Part shown: positions 25,955 through 34,851 of the stretch, one piece after another
How the letters are laid out: each line of letters begins with the position of its first letter
How positions within the stretch are numbered: the stretch's first letter is position 1
NCBI GenBank assembly: GCA_937974275.1
Contig: CALJIF010000096.1
Location: forward strand, 1 to 46,220
Direction: 5' to 3'
DNA from: an uncultured Flavobacteriales bacterium
GTDB lineage: Bacteria; Bacteroidota; Bacteroidia; Palsa-965
DNA: 46,220 nt
Translations under genes and position numbers: made by a program
The notes under the pieces: generated by a model
What the model saw: only the letters and a program-made list of their open reading frames with translations
Database searches by the model: none
Told to the model about the DNA's origin: nothing

Positions 25955-26983
25955 TTAATGCCGGTACGCCTTAATCGTATCAACAAATAATTTAACCTTC
26001 GATTTTTCGAGATCAGGATACAACCCGTGACCCAAATTGGCGATGTGTCGTTGCGGGCCAAATTGTCTGAGCATAGCTTCTGTCTCCCGGACGATTACAT
26101 TTTCATCGGCATATAACAAACAAGGATCCATGTTACCCTGAAGCGTCTTATCTGCGCCAATGATTGCGCGGGATTCAGCAGCATCCATAGTCCAATCAAG
26201 ACCGATGGTATTACAATTTAATGTGGCAAAATCTTTGCGAATGAAATGCGCATCCTTTGCGAAGACAGTAACCGGAACTTTGGTGTGTAATTCATCACAT
26301 ATTTGTGCGATGTATGGCAAAGCAAATTCGCGGTATTGTGAGGGAGAAAGAATTCCTGCCCACGAATCGAAAAGCTGCACCATGTCTGCTCCGGCTTCTA
26401 CCTGAGCTTTGAGATAGTGTGTTGTGCTGATGGCAATTTTCTCCAACAACAAATGAGCAGCTTTAGGTTGCGTGTATAAAAACTTTTTGGCTTTCGAGAA
26501 CGTTTTTGATCCGCTTCCTTCCACCATGTACGCAAGAATTGTCCACGGTGCACCGGCAAAACCGATTAACGGCACACGGCCGCCCAACGACGATTTCGTA
26601 AGACGCAATGCATCATGCACATATTGCAGTTCTGTAAAGCCATCAGTAATATGCACACGCTCTACATCTTCCATAGATGTGATGGTTTTCTCGAACCAAG
26701 GCCCACGCGATTCCACCATTTTGTATGGCAGGCCCATCGCTTCCGGGATCACGAGAATATCTGAGAATATGATAGCTGCATCCACACCCAAAATATCTAC
26801 CGGTTGAATCGTTACTTCAGCAGCGAATTCAGGTGTTTTGACCAGTTCAATAAATCCGCCCATCTTGGCGCGTACTTCGCGATATTCGGGAAGTACCCTC
26901 CCGGCCTGTCGCATCAGCCATACGGGAGTGCGTTCTACTTTTTCGCCACGAGCGGCGCGAATAATCAGATCATTTTGCAACAT
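25955..26983 (-). CDS. hemE: Uroporphyrinogen decarboxylase
   Basis: HemE removes four carboxyl groups from uroporphyrinogen III to give coproporphyrinogen III in haem synthesis. From the ATG at 26983 the product is 342 residues and starts MLQNDLIIRAARGEKVERTP, with the family signature PVWLMRQAGRVLPEYR directly after. FSDILVIPEAMG and GFAGAPWTILAYMVEG follow. An upstream in-frame ATG at 27004 exists, but the perfect promoter box TATCTTTG lies between the two, so I prefer the internal start. No other haem gene is in the window. Confidence 0.94.
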   Translation of the reverse strand: MLQNDLIIRAARGEKVERTPVWLMRQAGRVLPEYREVRAKMGGFIELVKTPEFAAEVTIQPVDILGVDAAIIFSDILVIPEAMGLPYKMVESRGPWFEKTITSMEDVERVHITDGFTELQYVHDALRLTKSSLGGRVPLIGFAGAPWTILAYMVEGSGSKTFSKAKKFLYTQPKAAHLLLEKIAISTTHYLKAQVEAGADMVQLFDSWAGILSPSQYREFALPYIAQICDELHTKVPVTVFAKDAHFIRKDFATLNCNTIGLDWTMDAAESRAIIGADKTLQGNMDPCLLYADENVIVRETEAMLRQFGPQRHIANLGHGLYPDLEKSKVKLFVDTIKAYRH

Positions 26984-26987
26984 GCGA

Positions 26988-26995
26988 CAAAGATA
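26988..26995 (-). promoter_or_regulatory. Candidate -7 promoter box of hemE
   Basis: On the minus strand TATCTTTG is a perfect TAnnTTTG match and ends four bases before the ATG at 26983, implying a leaderless mRNA. No TTG is seen at the normal -33 distance. Confidence 0.5.
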
Positions 26996-27085
26996 ATGCT
27001 TCATGCAGCAGGATTGTCAGTCAATTGTTCGATCTACTTGATTTTATACAAGCAGAAACGGGCTTACACGATAAGGTCAAGAAGA

Positions 27086-28549
27086 TCAATAATATACTTG
27101 CCAAAGGCCAACCGTTCCGGCGTTAATGGAAAACGTACCGTCTCCATTGGGTTTAATATCTTCCGGTTTTATGTCGCCACGCATTACTGTGTAAACGGAG
27201 GCGGATAGTGCGACATCATGAATTGCCTCTTCGGTAAACAACTCAAAAGAGCCGTCGTCTTTTGTAAAAGTGATAAAGCTATTTAACCATCCCGAAGTCC
27301 ATGCCATTACTACACCATTTGCAAGAGGTTGATTATCTTGATTTACCAATTTTCCAAAGTAGCGGTATTTTCTTTGTGCAGAAAAATTGTAATAATTTGA
27401 TGCTTGATTCGCATTGCCTTTTATCCCTGAGTATTTAAAACGACCAAATACCTCGTAAACAGGTTTTCGGCTTCCAGAAACTAACTTGCCACTTTTTGTT
27501 TTACTATTTCCTTGCCTATTCAAAACTCCCAGGTACGAAGCATGGTATTCTTTCCATTTAACGTCCTTAAATTGCCACCACGAATAACCTGCGCCGCCTG
27601 CATTTACACAATACTCCAAAGTTGCTTTTGCGAATTTTTTCTGCTGCTCATAAGTTATGGAATCGTTGTCTGCAGCGAGTCCCGTTTCACCTATGATCCA
27701 GGGTTTTTTCAGAACTTTTCCGAACCAGTACATTTCGTTCAGTACCTGCCCTCGTTCAAATTCATAGGGATGAAATGAAATAAAATCGACATTTACAGCA
27801 TTCGGATCCCACTCAAAAACTTCACGCACACCAACTAATCCTACAGTTAGCAACTGATCAGGAGCGTGCTTCCGAAAAGCACTTTTCCACTTGCGCGTAA
27901 AGTGAAAAATATCCTTTTTTTCCCGGTCACGTTTATCGAAATACAACGGTTCATTAAATAAATCGTACGCCATTAAAACGGAACTATGCCTAAACCGATC
28001 AGCAAGACGAATCAGATGCTGCTCACTTGCCCGAACTTCAGGAATTACTTTGGTCAGAAAAATCAGCTTCAATCCAGACTGATCAATAATTCGAAATAAA
28101 TCTTTCAGTGCTGAAAAGTAGCTCTTATACCCACTTTCATTCAACACAACGATTGAATCATTCCTGTTATAAACGGACGATTTTAGAAACAGTTGGCCCG
28201 TTGCAGTATTGATTTCTTCTTCTCCAATTCCTGTGACGCGAACAGTGTTGAATCCCATTTCACGAATAAGTTCCATATCAGCCCTAAGCTGCGCCAGAGC
28301 GGAATCTTTTGTGCTAAACAAACGTCCGTTAGTGTCGAGATAGCCGGCATACGGAGACGGCCACAACTCATTTGCATCGGCCTGCAGCGTCACAATATAA
28401 TTCAGAGCCAAGGGGAAGTAGGGTTCACCGTTTAGATAAAACTTCTCCTGATTTAGATATACAAAATTCGGACGCGGACGCGACAATAACAGGTAGTAGG
28501 TAAAAAAAAATATAGAAAGAAAAAAAAGTGTTTTGAGAATTCCTTTCAT
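27086..28549 (-). CDS. Membrane-anchored glycoside hydrolase, GH5-like
   Basis: This 487-residue protein has an N-terminal hydrophobic anchor or signal (residues about 4-23). The catalytic TIM-barrel domain starts with FYLNGEPYFPLALNY and MGFNTVRVTG. DLFNEP carries the likely acid/base Glu200, and WIIGETG the likely nucleophile Glu288, the layout of clan GH-A retaining enzymes such as GH5 or GH2-type barrels. WWQFKDVKWKEYHASYLGVL follows strand 8. Residues about 390-487 form a carboxypeptidase-regulatory-like beta domain (YRYFGKLVNQDNQPLANGVV). The substrate is unknown. It is divergent from lhgO. Confidence 0.8.
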   Translation of the reverse strand: MKGILKTLFFLSIFFFTYYLLLSRPRPNFVYLNQEKFYLNGEPYFPLALNYIVTLQADANELWPSPYAGYLDTNGRLFSTKDSALAQLRADMELIREMGFNTVRVTGIGEEEINTATGQLFLKSSVYNRNDSIVVLNESGYKSYFSALKDLFRIIDQSGLKLIFLTKVIPEVRASEQHLIRLADRFRHSSVLMAYDLFNEPLYFDKRDREKKDIFHFTRKWKSAFRKHAPDQLLTVGLVGVREVFEWDPNAVNVDFISFHPYEFERGQVLNEMYWFGKVLKKPWIIGETGLAADNDSITYEQQKKFAKATLEYCVNAGGAGYSWWQFKDVKWKEYHASYLGVLNRQGNSKTKSGKLVSGSRKPVYEVFGRFKYSGIKGNANQASNYYNFSAQRKYRYFGKLVNQDNQPLANGVVMAWTSGWLNSFITFTKDDGSFELFTEEAIHDVALSASVYTVMRGDIKPEDIKPNGDGTFSINAGTVGLWQVYY

Positions 28550-28665
28550 GTCCGCAAATCTTCCGAAAGATATGGAGTCCCGTCCATTAATGAAGAATTC
28601 CGATTTCGAATTTTACTCAATTCAATTATTTTTAATCAGGTACATCAAGACAGAAATCAAGCAGT

Positions 28666-28673
28666 TATCTTTG
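28666..28673 (+). promoter_or_regulatory. Candidate -7 promoter box of lhgO
   Basis: TATCTTTG is a perfect TAnnTTTG match, 24 bases before the ATG at 28698. It also argues against a longer open frame reaching back to 28533, because the promoter would lie inside it. Confidence 0.5.
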
Positions 28674-28697
28674 CTCAAATTTTTACCTGTGAGTACT

Positions 28698-29915
28698 ATG
28701 CATTCATTTGACGTTGTTGTTGTAGGGGGCGGTTGTGTTGGACTTGCAGCAGCATATAAAATCAATTCTCGATACCCGCATCTGAAAGTAGCTGTTCTTG
28801 AAAAGGAAAGCACACTGGCTGCGCATCAGACCGGACGCAATTCCGGTGTTATACATTCGGGAATTTATTATAAACCGGGCTCTTACAAAGCTAAGAATTG
28901 TGTGGACGGGCGTCGTGAGTTAGTTCAATTTGCCAAAGAACACAAGATAGCGCACGACATCTGCGGCAAAGTAATTGTTGCTACGCATGAAAGCGAATTG
29001 GCGCACATGCATAAAGTATATAATAACGGAATTGCTAATGGTGTTGAAGATATTGAGCTGATTGATAGCAGGCAGATTAAAGAGATTGAACCCTTTGTTG
29101 AAGGTATCGCAGGTATTCGTATCGGATGCACCGGCATTATTGACTTTCCCGGCGTTACGCGAAAATTAGGGGAACTACTGGAACAACAATTTCCGGGAAG
29201 CAAAGTGTTTTTATCTACCGAAGCGAAAGACTTTGTGCGCAAAGCAGACAGCACCGATATCGTTACGAATCGCGGAGTATTCAATGCAAAATTTTTAGTC
29301 ACTTGTGCGGGTTTGCACAGTGATCGTATTGCTAAAAAAGAAGGCGCTAAATCGGATGCTGCGATTGTTGGTTTCCGTGGTGATTATTACGACTTGACTG
29401 AAAAAGGATTGAGCAAAGTAAAACACCTCATCTATCCTGTTCCTAATCCGAAATATCCGTTTTTGGGTGTTCACTTTACGCGCATGGTTCACGGCGGCGT
29501 GGAATGCGGTCCTAATGCTGTTTTTGTTTTCAAACGTGAAGGTTACTCCAAAATTGCTTTCAGTTTAGGAGATACGGCTGAAGCATTGAGCTTCGGTGGC
29601 ACATGGAAATTTTTCGGTAAGAATTTAAAATTCGGTTGGGACGAATATCGTGGTGCATTCTCCAAAGCATTTTTCCTGAAACGATTGCGAACACTTATTC
29701 CGAGCTTGGAAGAAGATGATATTGTTGCGAGTCGTTGTGGGGTGCGCGCGATGGCATTGTCACCGGAAGGCAACATGATAGACGATTTCAAAATCGAATA
29801 TCACGGCAACGCCATTCACGTACTCAATGCTCCAAGTCCTGCAGCTACTGCATGTTTGGCTATTGGCAAAGCCATTGAAGAAATGGCTACCGAACGATTC
29901 AGCTTAACACATTAA
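28698..29915 (+). CDS. lhgO: L-2-hydroxyglutarate oxidase
   Basis: LhgO is an FAD enzyme that oxidises L-2-hydroxyglutarate to 2-oxoglutarate and passes electrons to the quinone pool. The 405-residue product begins MHSFDVVVVGGGCVGLAAAY with the FAD-binding GGGCVGL motif. Family signatures are LEKESTLAAHQTGRNSGVIHSGIYYKPGSYKA, VTCAGLHSDRIA and HLIYPVPNPKYPFLGVHFTRM. The frame is open upstream for 55 more codons, but the extension has no family similarity and overlaps the divergent gene's start. The stop codon is shared with the bestrophin stop codon (TTAA). Confidence 0.93.
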   Translation: MHSFDVVVVGGGCVGLAAAYKINSRYPHLKVAVLEKESTLAAHQTGRNSGVIHSGIYYKPGSYKAKNCVDGRRELVQFAKEHKIAHDICGKVIVATHESELAHMHKVYNNGIANGVEDIELIDSRQIKEIEPFVEGIAGIRIGCTGIIDFPGVTRKLGELLEQQFPGSKVFLSTEAKDFVRKADSTDIVTNRGVFNAKFLVTCAGLHSDRIAKKEGAKSDAAIVGFRGDYYDLTEKGLSKVKHLIYPVPNPKYPFLGVHFTRMVHGGVECGPNAVFVFKREGYSKIAFSLGDTAEALSFGGTWKFFGKNLKFGWDEYRGAFSKAFFLKRLRTLIPSLEEDDIVASRCGVRAMALSPEGNMIDDFKIEYHGNAIHVLNAPSPAATACLAIGKAIEEMATERFSLTH

Positions 29916-30784
29916 ACCTTAAAAATATCGTCGATTTGTTTGCCGATCTTCGAAGCTAGATCATCGGTTGGTAAATCGTTGGCATCTGTTCCGAACGGAT
30001 CTTCAATTTCTTCTGCGATCAACTCGAGGCTGGCAAATGCATAGAAAATAAATGTGGTAACCAGAATCGTCCAATATCCGAAATCGGTAACAAAACCGAA
30101 TGGCATGGTTAACGTGTACAGGAAAATGATTTTCTTGATGAACAAGCTATAAGAATACGGAATTGGTGTGGAACGAATTCTTTCGCACGCACCTAGCGAT
30201 TCACTGTACATGCGCAGTTCATCCTGCATACTGAGCCACTGTACATCTGAAATTTTACCTGACTTTCGAAGTGCTTCAATTTCGCGACTAAGCTCCAAAA
30301 GGATTTTATTTGGAACATGATCCGCCTGCACAATGTTATCATTGTTAACCCCCGCAACAATTTTCCATTCTTTGCTGCTTCTCACGCCACGCAAATGATC
30401 TTTCGCAGCAAGGAAATAATTACACAACAACGCGTTCATTCGGACACGCTCCTCTTCCATCGAAGAATCAACAGCTACTTCAATTTTAGTAGCCAGACTG
30501 CGCGAATGATTTACGAACGCTCCCCACATTTTCCGTCCTTCCCACCAGCGGTCGTATGCGGTATTTGTTCTAAAGACCAATAACAATGAAATAACAAAAC
30601 CCAGCAACGAATGCATCGCGATCGTGCTCTTGTATTTCATGTGCCAAACTTCAATTTCGATATACACTATTCCGAAGCACACAATAGCAATGGTGAACAA
30701 TGCCGGTATTAACATGCGGAACGTATCACTCTTATGAAACGCGAAAATGAGCTTAAACCAATCTTTAGGATTATAAATTACCAT
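29912..30784 (-). CDS. Bestrophin-family anion channel
   Basis: This 290-residue membrane protein of the bestrophin/UPF0187 family has the diagnostic LVFRTNTAYDRWWEGRKMWG at about residues 69-88. Four hydrophobic segments are visible (near 23-42, 55-70, 215-232 and 235-255). Bacterial homologues form pentameric channels in the inner membrane. The 5' end is divergent from the S4-domain gene with 66 bases between. A box TACTTTTA (minus strand, 30796-30789) lies four bases before its ATG. Confidence 0.92.
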   Translation of the reverse strand: MVIYNPKDWFKLIFAFHKSDTFRMLIPALFTIAIVCFGIVYIEIEVWHMKYKSTIAMHSLLGFVISLLLVFRTNTAYDRWWEGRKMWGAFVNHSRSLATKIEVAVDSSMEEERVRMNALLCNYFLAAKDHLRGVRSSKEWKIVAGVNNDNIVQADHVPNKILLELSREIEALRKSGKISDVQWLSMQDELRMYSESLGACERIRSTPIPYSYSLFIKKIIFLYTLTMPFGFVTDFGYWTILVTTFIFYAFASLELIAEEIEDPFGTDANDLPTDDLASKIGKQIDDIFKV

Positions 30785-30835
30785 AAGGTAAAAGTACCGC
30801 TTCTTGCGAATCCACGAAACCCGCAGTAAAGTGCT

Positions 30836-30843
30836 TACCTTTG
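30836..30843 (+). promoter_or_regulatory. Candidate -7 promoter box of the S4-domain gene
   Basis: TACCTTTG is a perfect TAnnTTTG match, seven bases before the TTG start at 30851. The box and its equivalent for bestrophin share a 66-base divergent region. Confidence 0.5.
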
Positions 30844-30850
30844 GATTGCT

Positions 30851-31222
30851 TTGGAGGCCAATAATAGAATAGACAAATGGTTATGGTGCGTGCGACTTTA
30901 CAAAACGCGTACACTTGCAGCGACTGCTGTAAAAGGAGGTAAGATCAAGTGGAATGATCAGCTCGCAAAACCTTCCAAAGAATTGAGTGTAGGCGATATT
31001 ATTTCGTTTAAATCCGGAATTATTACCCGAACCGTGCGTGTTATTGATTTCCCCACATCCCGAGTGGGCGCACCTTTGGTCAATAAGTACATGGAGGATT
31101 TAACACCGGAAGAAGAATATGAAAAATTAAATTTGGCGAAAGAAGTGATGCCATCGGTGTTTTACACGGGAAAAGGTCGTCCGACAAAAAGGGATCGCAG
31201 AAAATTAGGAGGATATTTATAA
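30851..31222 (+). CDS. S4-domain RNA-binding protein, Hsp15/HslR-like
   Basis: This 123-residue protein has an N-terminal S4 domain (RIDKWLWCVRLYKTRTLAATAVKGG at about 6-30, then VGDIISFKS). The basic C-terminal tail ends TKRDRRKLGGYL. HslR rescues stalled 50S-nascent chain complexes in E. coli; this function is inferred for the family only. No ATG is available before the conserved RIDKWLW, so TTG at 30851 is the likely start; an in-frame TAA lies at 30827-30829. It is followed 1 base later by the DUF493 gene. Confidence 0.85.
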   Translation: MEANNRIDKWLWCVRLYKTRTLAATAVKGGKIKWNDQLAKPSKELSVGDIISFKSGIITRTVRVIDFPTSRVGAPLVNKYMEDLTPEEEYEKLNLAKEVMPSVFYTGKGRPTKRDRRKLGGYL

Positions 31223-31223
31223 C

Positions 31224-31496
31224 ATGGCAAATACAGACTATTCAGAACTACTGAAGAAATTACAAGAAGATAAAGATTGGCCTAAGCTGTATATGTTTAA
31301 GTTCATCATCACTTCCGACAATCGTAACATGGCGCTGGTAGAAGCATTGTTCTCTGAAAATGCAGAAATTTCAACCATGCCTTCTTCCAAAGGAAAATAC
31401 ACCGGTATTACGGCAAAAGAAGTCATGCTAAGTCCGGAAAGTGTAATTGCTATTTACGAGCAGGCATCAAAAATTGAAGGAATCATCACATTATAA
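31224..31496 (+). CDS. DUF493 family protein
   Basis: This 90-residue protein matches the short Bacteroidota DUF493 (YbeD-like, ACT-like fold) family: KDWPKLYMFKFIITSDN near residue 17 and a C-terminus with SPESVIAIYEQASKIEGIITL. The function is unknown; YbeD sits near lipoate genes in Enterobacteria. Here it is between the S4 protein and a dipeptidyl peptidase, with gaps of 1 and 6 bases, so co-transcription is likely. Confidence 0.85.
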   Translation: MANTDYSELLKKLQEDKDWPKLYMFKFIITSDNRNMALVEALFSENAEISTMPSSKGKYTGITAKEVMLSPESVIAIYEQASKIEGIITL

Positions 31497-31502
31497 AAAA
31501 CT

Positions 31503-33683
31503 ATGAAACGTTTTCTCACGCTTACTTTGGTATTGTTTTATGTTGTGTCCATTGCACAACAAAAGATGCTGTCAACTTCAGACATCATTCTTAAACGCGG
31601 TCAACTTTCGCCTCAGGGCTTATCTCAATTAACGTGGCTTCCGGGAGGAAAACAATATTCTTATGTGGATGTTGTTGACAGTCGTTTTACAGTAATGATT
31701 AATGATGCGGATTCAAAGAGTGCCGCAAAAAAACTGGTAACGTTAAATGAACTGAACGAAAAGACGGCAGCGTTAAAACTTCAGGGAGCAGAATTATTGG
31801 AGTACATGCCTTTTCTGACATGGGTTACACCAACAGAATTCACGTACGACAACGGCGCATACAAAATGCGTTACAACACCAAAACGAAAAAAGTTACTGC
31901 TCAACGCAATCCGGCATTACCTGCGGGATCAGCCAACTTCGATGAAGCTCCGACAGGCACAATGGCATTTACGTCCGGAAACAATTTGTTTATTGCAAAA
32001 GGCGAACAAATAATTCCAATAACTAACGACGCAGATGTGAACATTGTTAATGGTCAAAGTGTACACCGTGATGAGTTTGGTATTCATAAAGGAACATTTT
32101 GGTCTCCGAATGGGCGTTATCTGGCTTACTACCGCATGGATCAAACTATGGTAACGGATTATCCGATTATTGAAGTTGGTGAACAGCCGGCACGATCACG
32201 TCAAATAAAATATCCTATGGCCGGTGCGAAAAGTCATGAGGTTACTTTAATTATTTACGATGTCGAAACCGGAAAACAAACTCCGATTCAAACCGGAGAA
32301 CCTAAAGAACAATACCTTACCAATGTAGCATGGACACCGGATAATGCAGCAATTTATATAGCTGTATTAAATCGTGATCAGAATCATTTAAAAATGAACC
32401 GCTACAATGCAGGCACAGGATTATTCGAAGAAACGATTTTTGAAGAAAAAGACGAAAAGTATGTTCAACCTTTACATCCCATGGTATTCATGCCCGGTCG
32501 TCTCGATCAATTTATCTGGCAAAGCGAAGCCGAAGGATGTAACGCATTGTATTTGTACAATACGAAAGGGCAAGTAGTTAGTAAGCTTACTCCGACTCAA
32601 CAAGCGGGCGGTACAGGAGGAATTATTGTTACCGACTTTTTTGGTGTTGATGCTAAAGGCGAATACGCGTATTACGAAGGCGTTCCGTTTGGTGATATCA
32701 CACGGGTAATTTACAAATTGAAAATTGCAGACGCCACCAATATTCCAATCAGCAGAACAAATGGTGTAGTGCGTGCAGCTTTTAATGATTCGTACACCCA
32801 TTTCATTTCCAACTTTTCGTCTCCGGAAACCCCAAGAGAAATAGATGTGTATAACAATAGTGGGAAGCTGATTAACAATTTAAAAACGTCTCGTAATCCG
32901 CTGCAAGATTATAAAGCCTGTTCCATGAAATTATTCACGATAAAAGCTGCGGACGGAAAAACGGATTTATGGTGCAGAATGTTTTTACCGGCAGATTTTG
33001 ACTCCACGAAGAAATACCCTTCTCTAACCTACGTATACAACGGCCCCAACGCACAATTAATTACCAAATCGTGGTTAGGTGGAAGTGATTTATTTCTGTA
33101 TTACATGGCGCAACAAGGTTTTGTTGTGTTCACTGTTGACGGACGTGGAAGTGAAAATCGCGGGAAGGAATTTGAACAAGCGACCTTCAGACATTTAGGT
33201 GACGAAGAAATCGCTGACCAGGAAAAAGGGAATGAATATTTACGAACCTTAAGTTATGTTGATGGAAAACGTATGGCGGTTTACGGATGGAGCTACGGTG
33301 GTTTTATGACAACTTCGTTGATGACAAGAACTCCCGGACTATATAAAACAGGTGTTGCAGGCGGTCCGGTAATTGACTGGAGTTATTACGAAATCATGTA
33401 TACAGAACGTTACATGGACACGCCGGAGCAAAATCCGGATGGTTACAAAAACTCAAGTTTGTTCCGTTACGCCGATCGTTTAGAAGGAAATCTATTACTG
33501 ATTCATGGCACATCTGATGACGTTGTGGTTTGGCAACACAGTTTGGCATACCTGAAAACATGCGTGGACAAAGGCGTTCAACTAGATTACTTTGTCTATC
33601 CGCTACATCTGCATAATGTACTGGGTAAAGACCGCGCACATTTGATGGAGAAGGTTGCACGCTACATTATTGAACACACGTAA
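31503..33683 (+). CDS. S9-family dipeptidyl peptidase IV-like protease
   Basis: This 726-residue secreted serine peptidase has a signal peptide ending VVSIAQQ and an N-terminal beta-propeller (DPPIV_N). SPNGRYLAYYRMDQTMVTDYP is a familiar Bacteroidota DPP IV-type segment. The C-terminal alpha/beta-hydrolase domain has GWSYGG with Ser597, Asp673 in HGTSDDVV and a His at about 704 in LHLHNV. DPP IV removes X-Pro or X-Ala dipeptides from peptide N-termini; the exact specificity is not shown here. It is the third gene of the S4-DUF493-peptidase unit. Confidence 0.93.
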   Translation: MKRFLTLTLVLFYVVSIAQQKMLSTSDIILKRGQLSPQGLSQLTWLPGGKQYSYVDVVDSRFTVMINDADSKSAAKKLVTLNELNEKTAALKLQGAELLEYMPFLTWVTPTEFTYDNGAYKMRYNTKTKKVTAQRNPALPAGSANFDEAPTGTMAFTSGNNLFIAKGEQIIPITNDADVNIVNGQSVHRDEFGIHKGTFWSPNGRYLAYYRMDQTMVTDYPIIEVGEQPARSRQIKYPMAGAKSHEVTLIIYDVETGKQTPIQTGEPKEQYLTNVAWTPDNAAIYIAVLNRDQNHLKMNRYNAGTGLFEETIFEEKDEKYVQPLHPMVFMPGRLDQFIWQSEAEGCNALYLYNTKGQVVSKLTPTQQAGGTGGIIVTDFFGVDAKGEYAYYEGVPFGDITRVIYKLKIADATNIPISRTNGVVRAAFNDSYTHFISNFSSPETPREIDVYNNSGKLINNLKTSRNPLQDYKACSMKLFTIKAADGKTDLWCRMFLPADFDSTKKYPSLTYVYNGPNAQLITKSWLGGSDLFLYYMAQQGFVVFTVDGRGSENRGKEFEQATFRHLGDEEIADQEKGNEYLRTLSYVDGKRMAVYGWSYGGFMTTSLMTRTPGLYKTGVAGGPVIDWSYYEIMYTERYMDTPEQNPDGYKNSSLFRYADRLEGNLLLIHGTSDDVVVWQHSLAYLKTCVDKGVQLDYFVYPLHLHNVLGKDRAHLMEKVARYIIEHT

Positions 33684-33687
33684 CAAA

Positions 33688-33720
33688 AACAAGTGCCTAC
33701 AACAACTGGTACCACTTGTT
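33688..33720. terminator. Hairpin between convergent peptidase and DUF4421 genes
   Basis: AACAAGTG (33688-33695) and CACTTGTT (33713-33720) pair over a 17-base loop. The inner region is itself a near-perfect palindrome around GGTACC and encodes the last residues of the DUF4421 protein. There is no strong T-run, so terminator function is uncertain. Confidence 0.3.
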
Positions 33721-34788
33721 GGATTTCAGTCGCGTTACCCATTTACGTTCTTTAAACGGAAAGCGATAACCGATATTAAAATCCACTGAAATAAAACGTG
33801 GTTCAATTCTGAAATTGATTAACTGGTACGAATTGTATTCCTGACGATACGTTAACGACATGAAAAAGTTTTTGGAGTTTAAACCTAAAGCAATACGTGT
33901 ATCGCCGGCATAACCGGTCCTCCAGTATTTTTTCGTTAACGCATCCTCTTCACTCACCATTGTTCTATGCTGAAAATCAGGACCACCTATGAGTGTAAAG
34001 TTGGCATACAATCGTTTAAACAATACGAGTGTGTATGAGCCTCCAACACCCGCAGAAATTCCAATTACACCGTATTGATTCATACTATTCCAATTTCCAT
34101 AAAATGGTCGTGCATTGTATGGAATGATAGACGAGTCGGACGCTACATTGTAATTGTAAAAACTTCCAACTGCCAGCCATGTTCCTGCCGACTTAATCTG
34201 CCGATGTGTATTGAAATATGCAGCGTTGTAGGAGAACTTGCGCTTATTAAAGATGTATAACGTTCTCAATCGAAATGACATCACATCCAGATCAGGACGT
34301 TGATAATATTTATTGTTCAACGTATCGAATCGAGCCGGTGCCATATCGTAAAATCCTTTGTAACGACGGAATGCTCCTTCGAAACGGAAACGATAGGCGC
34401 TTAATGACAAAGAAAATGTGCGGTACGTTGTCTTCCCTTTTTGTGCTATTTGATCAGCAGTTGGAGGTGTAGATTTTAATCCGAATGAGAAAGTAATCTT
34501 ATCGAAATCCACTGTTAATCCGGTAACAACATTGGCATCCGCAATCAAGCGTGGTGCAGATAATCCTAATGTATCCTGCAACAAGTTTTGCGTAAACCGA
34601 ATGTCGTACTGACGATACGACTGATACAACGTCAGAATTAAACGGTTCGGATATTTTCTGATGTAGTTGGTATCGGTAGTGTTACGATACGTAATCAACG
34701 AATCGCGTTTTGACTTGTACGTTACGGTTTGACCGGCAAGGTTACCGGCGCAGAAACTGATAAGCAGAAAGAGTACAAAACGTGACAT
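33697..34788 (-). CDS. DUF4421 family outer-membrane protein
   Basis: This 363-residue protein has a signal peptide ending AGQ and a predicted outer-membrane beta-barrel ending SVDFNIGYRFPFKERKW plus a short tail. NRLILTLYQSYRQYDIRF, GLTVDFDKITFSFGLKSTPP and FRFEGAFRRYKGFYD are typical of DUF4421, a family found almost only in Bacteroidota. The function is unknown. It is downstream of aconitase on the same strand but separated by a strong terminator, so it probably has its own promoter. Confidence 0.85.
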   Translation of the reverse strand: MSRFVLFLLISFCAGNLAGQTVTYKSKRDSLITYRNTTDTNYIRKYPNRLILTLYQSYRQYDIRFTQNLLQDTLGLSAPRLIADANVVTGLTVDFDKITFSFGLKSTPPTADQIAQKGKTTYRTFSLSLSAYRFRFEGAFRRYKGFYDMAPARFDTLNNKYYQRPDLDVMSFRLRTLYIFNKRKFSYNAAYFNTHRQIKSAGTWLAVGSFYNYNVASDSSIIPYNARPFYGNWNSMNQYGVIGISAGVGGSYTLVLFKRLYANFTLIGGPDFQHRTMVSEEDALTKKYWRTGYAGDTRIALGLNSKNFFMSLTYRQEYNSYQLINFRIEPRFISVDFNIGYRFPFKERKWVTRLKSNKWYQLL

Positions 34789-34803
34789 GGAGGTACTAAA
34801 ATA

Positions 34804-34833
34804 AGAAAAGCGAACATTACTGCTCGCTTTTCT
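34804..34833 (-). terminator. Rho-independent terminator of aconitase
   Basis: AGAAAAGCGA and TCGCTTTTCT form a perfect 10-bp stem with a 10-base loop. On the minus strand it is followed by TATTTTAG. It lies 18 bases after the aconitase stop. Confidence 0.8.
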
Positions 34834-34851
34834 ATAATTTGAATAGTGTAA

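Noticed and set aside
28533..28697. N-terminal extension of lhgO by 55 codons
   Set aside because: It has no FAD-enzyme similarity, contains a perfect -7 promoter box and overlaps the start of the divergent glycoside hydrolase gene.
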